Source: Dendrobium chrysotoxum
Taxonomy: Eukaryota; Streptophyta; Magnoliopsida; Asparagales; Orchidaceae
Direction of reading: 5' to 3'
Assembly: GCA_019925795.1 (NCBI GenBank)
Contig: CM034300.1
Coordinates: 72,953,021-73,017,020 of the forward strand
DNA length: 64,000 nt
A program made the translations under genes and the position numbers. The notes beneath the pieces were generated by a model. It made no database searches. It was not told where the DNA came from and saw nothing but the letters and a program-made list of their open reading frames with translations. This document shows positions 44,977 through 53,974 of this stretch, one piece after another (within the stretch, counting starts at the first letter, position 1; each line of letters begins with the position of its first letter).

Positions 44977-45980
44977 ATTGAGATTTTATAGTGATTCCAT
45001 TTAAGATGACTTATGATTGAAAGATTATTAGTAATCGAATTAGAGTTATAAGCACGTCTTCCTTCAAAGGGTTAAAAGAAAATAGCTAATGTCTTTGAGC
45101 TAAAAAAAGAAGACTTTTCTGACCATCGAGATGCAGGGATTTGAGATATCCTTTGGCTATTCTAACTCTAAGTATAGCCCTTTCATCTCCTCTTTGTATT
45201 ATATCATTATCATTATGCACCTTCTTATAAGTGTTGTGACTTCTGAGTCAAGATATTATCTATTGAGCTCGATGGTGTGGCATGTTGTTTAAAGATAAGG
45301 AATATTACATGGTGCAAGCTGTGGAAATTATTGATTGTCGTGTCAATAAGTGAGGATGTAGAATAAGCAAATGTTGCAAATTAGTGGCTTTACTCGTACT
45401 AGTGGAAGTGACAATTTGTGAGATAATCCGACATTCTAAGTTGTTCTAGACATAGATATATGTGGGGTTATAGAGCTGTGGCGTGTTATGTGCCCTTTGA
45501 CAACATGATCAATGCATAATCTAGTCATGGAGGATAGTCTAGGCTGAATAACTAAGGTCTCCCGAGATGTTCTACGGGTGGTAGAGATAAGAGAGACAAC
45601 CAAGATCTCCAATTGGGACAACCCCTCTTGGGTGAATGTAATATAAATATGAGTTGGACACTAGCTAGGAGAATGTATGCCACATGTAAGTCGATGATGA
45701 TTTCATGATGTGTGAAATTTTTGGAGTTATAATAGTATTTTAGGTGTCACAATGTCCAGGATGCATGCCTTTGACTTGTAGGTTTATCCATGATATTAAT
45801 GTTCATATAATCTAGTATTAGGCAACCTAATATTTTGTATATGATAGATGCTTAGTTGCTTTGTTTGCATCAACTATAATTTTAACTATGAGATATTATG
45901 TATTATATCTTATAATGATAAATTTCTTAAGGAAGTAAGGATACTGTGTTATGTTTGTGTACCAAGATGTTTAACATCAA
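44977..45980. other. unassigned sequence, possible old transposon
   Basis: It has moderate GC, no recognisable frame and no terminal repeats. The same sequence type resumes after the LINE derivative at 48126. Confidence 0.35.
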
Positions 45981-45995
45981 TATTGTGCCCATAAG
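45981..45995 (+). repeat. target-site duplication (left) of ORF1-only LINE
   Basis: TATTGTGCCCATAAG, identical to 48111-48125; two preceding A may extend it. Confidence 0.88.
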
Positions 45996-46112
45996 CAAAA
46001 ACAATAGCAGCCCTACGGTGCGATGCTTAGGATTTCTAGGGTGCTTGCGTGCGGCGGACTGTTCGGTATTTTTCCTTCGCTAAACCTCCGATTTCTCGCG
46101 ATTTTCTTCCTT

Positions 46113-47596
46113 ATGGCTGCAAATCGATTAAGGGATCCTGGGTTTTTGGATGATAAGACTAAATCTAAGTCGTTTCGTGATGCTCTTTCTTGCGATTCTG
46201 TGTCGCCTGGTTTTCCGTCACTCAAAGTTTCCTCTCATCGTTGTCTGCATGCGTTAATTATTTCGGATGAGGAGTTGCTTTCTTTGGCAACGCCATTCGA
46301 GTTTGCGTTGGTTGGGGAAATTTCCGGGCCGTTGCCCGCCTCTAGACTTGATTCGAAAATTTTTCTTTAACCTCAAGCTCTGTGGTGACTTTTCGGTTAC
46401 TTTTTTGAACCCTAAAATGTGTTGATCAAGCTTGTTAACGACCTTGATTACTGTAGGATTTTTTCTCATCGATCTTACTTCATTGCCAACTGTTTCATGA
46501 AGCTGTTTAAATGGACTCCATATTTTGATGTAAATGTGGAGTCGCCGATTGTGCCCATTTGGGTTTCTTTTCCCTGTTTGCAACCTCACCTCTTCTCCCC
46601 CCGCATTCTTCATGGATTGTGGTCTATGTTTGGTAGACCTCTACGAATTGATAATGCCACTATGAATGGCACTAGACCGTCCATTGCCCGCATTCTTGTG
46701 GAACTAGATATTACTAAACGGTATACTTCTCAAGTTTGGCTTGGTTCTGAGTCTATGGGGTACATCCAATCGATTGAAATGGAAGAATTTCCATTATATT
46801 GCTTTCATTGTAAAACATTGGGTCATTCTAAGGAGGTATGTCCTATCTTATTTCCTAAGTTAGATGTCGATGGGGTTCTCGCTGAGGCGATTACGAATCC
46901 TGCCACTGCTTTGACTGGGGTGGCTCATGATGAGGAGGTGGTTAATAATGATGTCATTTGTGCTAATGGTAATATTGACGTTGCGTCTCCCTTGCTTAAT
47001 GAGGTGGGGCATGAGAATACAAATGTTGTAGATCTTGGTGATTTTGTTTTTCAGCGTGATGGTGGTTTTATGTCTCCTTTGCTGGTCCCTAAGCCGATTG
47101 AGTATGTCAATTTGAATGTTTTTGCTGAAGTTGGGGTTTGTGGCATGGCTTTGTCTAATGTTGAGGAGGTGGAGGCTAAGGAGTTGCTGAGATTTTGGCT
47201 CAGCCGGCTGTGTGTAGTGCTGAACCTAGGTTTGTGGTTTCTCTTGAACAATTTGATGAAGCAGTTCCTCTGAGAACTGCGGCTGACGTGCCTGGCTCGC
47301 CTGTTGTTGTGGGCTCTTTACATTATGAGAATCTTGTTGAGGTGCCGATTGTTCTTATGTCTCCTAACGGATTAAATACTTGTGTTGCTTCTAATGTGGG
47401 GACTACTTGTATTGTTCCATCAGCTTGGCGTGATGGGTCCCAATCTCCGGCTGATGAGATGGTTGATGACATGGATGATCTTGGTGATGAGCAGGTGGAA
47501 CCATTAAGGGAATTGTATGGTATTGATGTTTGCAAAGTTGTTGAGAAAACTTTCTCTCGTGGCAGTAAACACCATAAAAAGAAACATAAAAAGTAG
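46113..47596 (+). pseudogene. LINE ORF1 protein, frameshifted (DUF4283, CCHC knuckle)
   Basis: The likely start is the ATG of MAANRLRDPGF at 46113. DUF4283 similarity runs from CLHALIISDEELLSL through VNDLDYCRIFSHRSYF and VPIWVSFPCLQPH; the knuckle CFHCKTLGHSKEVC follows, then an acidic tail ending HHKKKHKK. At least three frame changes occur: at about 46368 and about 46415 around a short shifted stretch, and at about 47190. The basic C-terminal end suggests RNA binding. Sequence differs strongly from the ORF1 at 25979, so this is a separate L1 lineage. Confidence 0.8.
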
Positions 47597-48110
47597 TCTC
47601 GTGGTGATTTGTTGGTGACTGTTTCTTTATCTGGAGATTTTTTGTTTGTTGTTTTCTTCCTCTGGATGCTTTGGTTGTGACATTGGTGGTGGTTGTTTTG
47701 TTTCCTGTGGGTGTTGGGGGTGTGGCTCCCAAATTTCCTGCTTTCTTTGTTTTGTGTTGATTGCATGTTCAAGTTTCTTTAATTGAAGTGATCCGGATTG
47801 CTGGAGTTGCCTTCGGTGAGACCATGCTTGGGGCGGCTTCAATCACTGGGGTTGCTATTGGTGATTAGATCGTGCTTTGGGTTGCTTCCCTGGAGATTGA
47901 TTTTGGTTTTCTTGGGTGGTAGTTTTTATTTTTCTGCTTCTCTTTGCTCTGCTATGGTTTTTTATCTTCTTGTATTAGGTAGGATCGAATGCTCTTAGGT
48001 TTGTTTTAAATGCTATATTTTTAGCGAGCTGCAGATTCTTTAAGGACTTGTATTTTTTACCAGTATCAACGCGTAGGCCCCTCCGAGGGTTTTAACCAAA
48101 AAAAAAAAAA
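47597..48110 (+). other. 3' UTR and poly(A) of the ORF1-only LINE
   Basis: T/G-rich sequence ending CCTCCGAGGGTTTTAACC plus 13 A. Confidence 0.65.
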
Positions 48111-48125
48111 TATTGTGCCCATAAG
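48111..48125 (+). repeat. target-site duplication (right) of ORF1-only LINE
   Basis: Pairs with 45981-45995. Confidence 0.88.
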
Positions 48126-48782
48126 TTTCATAGGGAGCTTAACACTTGTTATGAGCAATTACTAATGCCAATTAGTATTTTAAGTTGACATTGATGTTCA
48201 ACCACATCAATACTTTCTAAAAGAATATGTTTCTTTAAATTAATTTTATTAAAAAGAGTTTTGAAGCTTTATGCAAATGAATTATAAAATAATTTTACTG
48301 AGATCTTCATTTAAGTTTGTTGCATCATTTGGAAAATAACTAATATTTAGAACTTGTCCATTGTACTCTCACGTGGAGAGGATTGAATCAAAAGATTGAG
48401 ACTTACGAGCTAGTCGTATGTGTAATGTGGCCCAAAAAGCTTTATCAAATTAACTTTGATATTTTCTTCATGCTTAGCTCTTATAATTGAATATCTCTTT
48501 GCTTGAGTGTTTGATGTATTTGGGCTCTTGCTTGGTTTCTTATTAATCATTTCTCATCTTCATTAATGAATTATGTTCAAATAACAAAAACGTAATTCAG
48601 ACCTTCAAGATCGGATGGATGGGGATGGGCATCAACAGGATCTAATAGCCCGTGATGGAGAATAGGAGTTTATGGCGAACTTGGGGCAAAGCATCAATGA
48701 GATTCGATGGAGTATGAAAAAGAGAAGTTTCTGAGGAACAATGAGCAAACGTCGATGAGATCAAATGGTGTGTGACGGAGGA
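48126..48782. other. unassigned sequence
   Basis: No gene. Around 48600-48780 GATGAGATTCGATGG-like words repeat three times (…ATGGAG…GATGAGATC…). Confidence 0.4.
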
Positions 48783-49009
48783 GAGATTATTCTGTGCGGA
48801 TACCGAACGGTTCTTCCCATCCGGTACCGCTCAAGTACTGAGCGGGTACCGAGCGGTACCGAGTTCGGTTCCGAGCGTTACCGAGTTCGGTTCCGAGCGT
48901 TACCTAGTTCGGTTCCGAGCGGTACCGAGTGCGGTACATTTTTAGGGTGACGTTGCACATTTTTATTAGTCTCCGGACACATCCGATGTCTGCACAGAAT
49001 AATTTATCG
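48783..49009. mobile_element. foldback MITE with internal 22-bp tandem repeat
   Basis: GAGATTATTCTGTGCGGATA pairs with a right end whose reverse complement is ATAAATTATTCTGTGCAGAC. The core holds about three to four copies of CGAGTTCGGTTCCGAGCGTT plus AC (48848-48936). Confidence 0.65.
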
Positions 49010-49013
49010 TGAC

Positions 49014-49422
49014 GAGAAATTATTCTGTCAGGATTCCGAACGTAGAGAATAGTCCGGATTGCTACGTATTTGCTGTTTATTTGTTGCATATTTTTAGATA
49101 TACAACAAATAAGCACTAAATAAGCAATAAATAAGCAGCAAATCAATAATACTCACTAAATACGCGCAAAATACTCACTAAAAAGTAGAAAAAAAATGCA
49201 AAAATACGTAGTGCGTATTTATTGAGTATTTTTTTTTACGTTTTTTGTGAGTATTTTCTGCGTTTTTAATGAGTATTTAGTGCTTATTTAATGAGTACTA
49301 TTGATTTGCTTCTTATTTACTGCTTATTTATTGTGTATCCAAAAATACGCAGCAAATAAGCAGCAAATACGAAGCAATCCGGACTATTCTCTATGTTCGA
49401 AATCCTGACAAAATAATTTCTC
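49014..49422. mobile_element. 409-bp foldback element, nearly complete palindrome
   Basis: The end GAGAAATTATTCTGTCAGGA pairs with the right end, reverse complement GAGAAATTATTTTGTCAGGA. Pairing continues inward through GAATAGTCCGGATTGCT, the (AAATAAGCA)n/(TGCTTATTT)n arms and TACTCACTAAA/TTTAGTGAGTA-like words to the centre near 49205. There is no coding capacity. It lies four bases after the previous element and shares its termini. Confidence 0.8.
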
Positions 49423-49754
49423 CATGAACAGAGGAGTTCGTGTCAGAATCTCTCACGTGAACTAGGTTTGAATCCAATATTCGGACCAAAATTCTATTCA
49501 CGTTCAAACATTTCAGGAATTTTCGCTCAAAAGTTAAAGATTTAACTATTTAAGTATTTACTAACTATTTAGAATTTATTTGAGCCTGTTTCATAAATCT
49601 TGACTCCACATCCGTCTCCTCCCATCAACCAAAACCTCCGTACCACGCGGGAAGAAAAACTCCCACCACAAAATACAAAAAAAAATATTAATAATCGCAT
49701 TCAATCATCAATCCAATAAAAGCAATTGTCATTATTAAAATAAAAATAAAATAT

Positions 49755-49878
49755 TTGTTTGGGACCATTTTTTAAATTAATTTTTAAAGTATTTTTTCAG
49801 TATAAAAAAATTTTAAATAAAAAATTTTATATTAAAAATTTATTTTAAAAAACAGTAAGAAAGCTATTCCAACCTAAT
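49755..49878. mobile_element. short foldback element, diverged
   Basis: TTTGTTTGGGACCATTTTTT pairs with AGTAAGAAAGCTATTCCAAC, and the centre TAAAAAATTTTATATTAAAA matches the family. Confidence 0.55.
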
Positions 49879-50162
49879 CCAAAATATTGTGATGGCAATC
49901 AAATTGAATTCAAATTAAAATAAAATAATATGAAATCGACAGGTTCTAATCTGTTCAAATTTAAATTTTAAAATTAAATTAAAATTAAATAAATTTAATT
50001 TTAATAAATAAAGATAATTCATATTTATTAAATTTGAAGCTATTTATTTTAAATTTTGGCAAATAATTATAATATAAGAGATTATCTTTTATTGGGGCAT
50101 TTTAGTTCAAAAAATAATTCAAATATATTCTAATTAAAATTTTTTATTATGATAGTTTTAGA

Positions 50163-50257
50163 TTTTGTTTGGGAATATTTTCTGCAATAACTTTGTAACA
50201 CAAAAATTTTTTGAAAGCAGCAAAAGACAGTGACCGAAAGCTATTCCAAACAAAGAC
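50163..50257. mobile_element. short foldback element, diverged
   Basis: TTTTGTTTGGGAATATTTTC pairs with GAAAGCTATTCCAAACAAAG. Confidence 0.5.
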
Positions 50258-51011
50258 TTATTATTTTTGGATTTGCTTTGAGATTTGTGTAGTACAAATT
50301 ATTTATGTATTGCACACACCCATCATGAAGAAGATTCACGATTTTAAAGCTTATTGGTTTTAAAATGTACATTAATAGAGTTAAAAACTCTTAAATATAA
50401 TAAATCCTAAAGATTAGTGCATCATATACAAATTGTGAGGATATCTTAATATAAAGTGCATTAAAATAAGATTAAAAATTATTAAATTTACTTTAAGATT
50501 AGTACATCATAAACTCTTCCTATATAATATTTATTTATTAGATTTACTATGAGATTAGTGCATCATAAATTCTTCACATACAACACTAATTTTAAAATAA
50601 CAGTTTTTAAACCGATCTTCATGCAATTTGTATCAAATTACTTTGAATTAATTTTTTTATTAGAGATTATTCATCTAATATACAAGCTCAAAAAAATAAT
50701 TTTAGAAATATTTCTCTAATTTTTGATATAAAGAATATTAATAAAAAATGTTCATTGAGAGAAATTAAAATTCTGCTGGTCAAAAATAGATGAAAGGGAG
50801 AAATAAATGGCAATGGATTACAAGAGAAAAGCTGCCCACGCTTCTCCCGCATACGGACAAATGATAAATGCTGCACGTGACTTGCTAACTTCTTCATCTT
50901 TCCGTCCAAATCAAATTTGTACTATATTATTTATTTTTGCATAAAGTACTTTGACATATTTTTTTTATATTTAGATCAATAAAAATAAATTCATATATAT
51001 ATAATATCCGT

Positions 51012-51085
51012 AAGATTCTAATTCAAAATCTCTTGGCTGATAGTCAAAACTTCCAACCAATAAATCAAGATGAGCTCGATATTAC
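51012..51085 (-). mobile_element. SINE fragment
   Basis: On the minus strand GATTTATTGGTTGGAAGTTT and a B-box-like TTTTGAATTAGAATC match the family at 8152 and 39700. Confidence 0.45.
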
Positions 51086-51124
51086 TCCTGTTAATAAGGT
51101 AAAATAACTCAGCTCAACTTGGTA

Positions 51125-51352
51125 TATTTGATGGGAGCTTTGGCTATTAAGTATCAACCAAGAGGTATGGTTATGAAGACATAGGGCCGACATAATTTGT
51201 GGATAATATAGAGCTGGCTTACTTGGCCGACCCGTCTAAAAAAAGTATGAATGAAGGGATCTTGGGTTCGAAGCTTGCGTATGTGATGTGTGTATGAATT
51301 TGACTTAAATAGCTCAAATGTCTCAAAAAGAACAAGGGAAAATTAAAAAAAA
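51125..51352 (+). mobile_element. SINE, interrupted copy
   Basis: The head GGGAGCTTTGGCTATTAAGT and the B box GGGTTCGAAGCTT are separated by about 90 extra bases (51172-51262). The tail AAATGTCTCAAAAAG and a later A-run match the family end. Confidence 0.5.
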
Positions 51353-51492
51353 AAACATATAATTTGATTTTTATAAATAAACTAAAATATGTATATTACT
51401 TATTTAATGAAAGTAAATAATATAGCTTACTTTTTTATGTTTTAGAATATTTATAACATTTTAAAAAGAATTTAATATCTTAATTTTTATAT

Positions 51493-51715
51493 GAATGAAG
51501 CGTTGGCCTTCGGATGACCCGGTTTGGAGACTAGATTTATTAAATCTGGCATATGTTAAGAAAGATAAAGGTGACCTAAAAAGATTTGGTTAGAAGGTAT
51601 AAGAAATGACATTTTTTTTATTAGATTTAAATGAGAATTTGAATCTTAATATGACACAATAGAGAAAAATGATTCATATAATCAATCCTACGTAGTTGAA
51701 TAAAAGTTTGATTTT
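51493..51715 (+). mobile_element. RTE LINE 3' fragment
   Basis: MKRWPSDDPVWRLD, then LAYVKKDKGDLKRF, can be read from 51498, followed by the shared noncoding tail (GACACAATAGAGAAAAATGA). It is homologous to the fragment at 39301-39660. Confidence 0.65.
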
Positions 51716-52031
51716 TTTATAAATAGTAAAAAAATTTAGGTCCAAATTGATAGGTAATGGCATCAAATAAATGTATTAGGTAATTAAGTTGGTAAGTAAT
51801 GTAAGGGGTTTGAAATAGAGTTGAGGGTCAGGTAGATTTGTTTGGTGGTTATTTAGTGATTGGTGAATCAGGTTTACTATTTTATATCTCAAAGTAGCAT
51901 TCATTTAGAGACATTAGGAGGAATAAAAAAGAATCAACTCCTTGTTTCCCCTCTCTCTCATTTCCCTTAAAATGTCGGCAAACTCGAATTCATCATTTAT
52001 TGTCGAAAAAAAATTAGAAAAAGAAGAAATT
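51716..52031. other. intergenic sequence
   Basis: No gene or element is seen. Confidence 0.5.
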
Positions 52032-52124
52032 GGCTTCATTTGGGACTAGTATAAAAATTTCTAGTTCAATAAATTTTTGTAACTGCTTTAGAAAATTGTA
52101 AGAAAGTTGACCAAACAAAGGCTT
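52032..52124. mobile_element. short foldback element
   Basis: GGCTTCATTTGGGACTAGTA pairs with AAGTTGACCAAACAAAGGCT. Confidence 0.55.
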
Positions 52125-52141
52125 AGATGGTCTTAAATTTA

Positions 52142-52270
52142 TGCTTCGTTTGAGACGGCTTTCTTACTGCTTTCTAAAACATTTTTTTAATATAAAAATT
52201 TTTACTTCAAGAAATTTTAGTACTAGAAAGCTGCTTTAAAAAGCAGCAAGAAAACCGCCCTAAATGAAGC
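52142..52270. mobile_element. short foldback element
   Basis: TGCTTCGTTTGAGACGGCTT pairs with AAGAAAACCGCCCTAAATGA; the inner TTCTTACTGCTTT pairs with AAAAAGCAGCAAGAA. Confidence 0.75.
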
Positions 52271-52320
52271 CTTAATTTCAAAAAAAATTTTATCTAATTA
52301 TCATAAAAAATTTATATTTA

Positions 52321-52380
52321 GGCTCCGTTTGGGATGACTTTCTTACTATTTTTTAAAACAAATTTTTAGTACCTTTAAGA
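52321..52380. mobile_element. left half of a foldback element
   Basis: GGCTCCGTTTGGGATGACTT and the TTTTTAGTACC centre are present; the right arm is missing. Confidence 0.5.
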
Positions 52381-52399
52381 AAAATAATGCATCAATCAA

Positions 52400-52670
52400 A
52401 TTTTCCTTTCTAATCAAAGCACGGCCAAAGCAAAGCGCATCGGCTAACGGATCGCCGAATAGATGGACGGTACGAGTCATAGGCTGAAAGCTGGCGCTTC
52501 TGTTAGAAGACAGAGGAAATGGTCCTTAACCACCATCTAATGGACCCAACTTATCTATCGGAGCGCATTCTCCACAGACCAGTCCACGTTAAGGCCAGTT
52601 CCACCCACATGGCCATTTACACCTGATGTTCCCATCCCACGCTTCTACAGAGAAGCCAGCCTGGCCTTTC
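52400..52670. other. isolated GC-balanced island
   Basis: About 270 bases of near 50 percent GC (for example GCGCATCGGCTAACGGATCG), with no long frame, tRNA or rRNA motif. It may be distal promoter sequence or an old insertion. Confidence 0.35.
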
Positions 52671-52890
52671 ATTAAAAAAGTAAATTATATTTCCTCTAAA
52701 TCTTAATAAATATTTTATATTATCCTATTATAAAAAATATTTTAAAAAGTTAAATGCATAGCACCTTAAATATTAAGATTTATATATATGACATATAAAC
52801 TTTATCATTTATATCATCTAGTATTTACTAGAATAAGTATAGATCTGGCAATGCCTTCTTCAATCAAGTTATGCATGTATGACTTTGAGC

Positions 52891-53362
52891 TAGGGGTGTT
52901 AATAAATGTCGATCTATCGACCTGGTTAGGACCTGACCTAATAAATTTAAATTTGGGTTGATTTGTTTAATAAACGGATTAGGTTTGGGTAGTGTATTTC
53001 AACTTGTTTATTAAAGGGTCAGGTTCAGATTGACTTGTTAGTCCGATCTTGATCCGAAAATGAATCGTTTAATCTTTTTTTCCTTAAATTTTTTATTTGT
53101 TGGTATATTCTTCTTATTTTTTTATCAATAAACCTAAATTTTATGGTTAACTAATTAATAAAAATATTTTTTTATTTAGACGAGCAATTAGGTCGGGCTT
53201 GCGTTGTTAGCAGGTCGGTTTTGTGTTGCTGGCAGATCGGATTCTGGTTGATCTTTTTTGACTTGTTTATTAAACGAATTAGGCTGGGGTTGATCGGATT
53301 AGGGTCAGGTCAATTTCGAGTCGGATCCGAACCTGACCAACGAACCTTTTTTTATACCCCTC
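52891..53362. mobile_element. non-autonomous hAT-like element
   Basis: Termini CTAGGGGTGTTAATAAA and (reverse complement of the right end) GAGGGGTATAAAAAAAGG are inverted. The flanks TTTGAGCT and TGTGAGTT agree at six of eight bases, like an aged 8-bp hAT duplication. Subterminal GGTTAGGACCTGACC and GATCGGATTAGGGTCAGGTC words are clustered. Confidence 0.5.
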
Positions 53363-53974
53363 ATGTGAGTTCATGCGTGTTTTCTTCTTTGTTGATGAGG
53401 GTTTCAGAAAGTTATATAGGAGTGGGGGGTAGAGAGGTAGGTATGAGAGGACTATGAGGGTGAGAGGTGGCAATGGCAACTTGTGAAGGGAGAAGGGTCG
53501 GACAACGAAAGGTACGACCTGTGATACAATAACATAGTGATTAAAATTATAATTAGAGGTGTCATATTTTGTTTTATTTTTATATTTTGAATGCTATGTA
53601 TTTAAAATAATAAAATTCATATATAATAAAATTTATATATTAGATATATGAATTTTAATATTTTAGATGCTATTCGATGGAGTAACAGTTGAGAGGAATG
53701 CTGAACAGTAGTCTATCTTATTATATAATAAGGAAAATCTTATTAGTTCCTTTAGCTACTGTATGATTTTTTTTGGGGGGAAAAATACTGTATGATTTCT
53801 CCTTACCAGATCTCTTTCCTATTTAGCAAGTAATGCATGAGGAGAAATTTCACAGAGCAACAGAGAGACCAGATTTGTAGAGAGTCAGGAGTATATCTAT
53901 ATATACACTAGTGACTAGAACTCTAGCTATTACCTTCCCCATGATTTCTCTCAGCAGAAAGCTTTAGAATACAT
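53363..53974 (+). promoter_or_regulatory. upstream region and TATA-like box of the IQD gene
   Basis: A TATATCTATATATACAC stretch at 53891-53907 lies about 70-80 bases upstream of the ATG and may serve as TATA box. The rest is AT-rich and without a gene. Confidence 0.45.

Larger units (their letters stand above)
45996..48110 (+). mobile_element. LINE derivative carrying only ORF1 (2.1 kb)
   Basis: A 15-bp perfect target duplication and an A-run (48098-48110) bound a unit of 2115 bp. It holds a 5' leader, a DUF4283/zinc-knuckle ORF1 and a 500-bp 3' UTR ending GGGTTTTAACC plus poly(A). No endonuclease or reverse transcriptase is present. Both ends are retrotransposition-like, so the deletion of ORF2 preceded insertion: it was mobilised in trans or copied from a spliced or truncated RNA. 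Confidence 0.8.
49423..51011. other. AT-rich intergenic sequence with foldback remnants
   Basis: No gene is visible. Two foldback-family members lie inside (listed separately). GATTAGTGCATCATA-like words repeat at 50415, 50500 and 50555. Confidence 0.5.

Noticed and set aside
48765..48950. 61-codon frame over the 22-bp repeat
   Set aside because: It is an effect of the tandem repeat within the foldback element.
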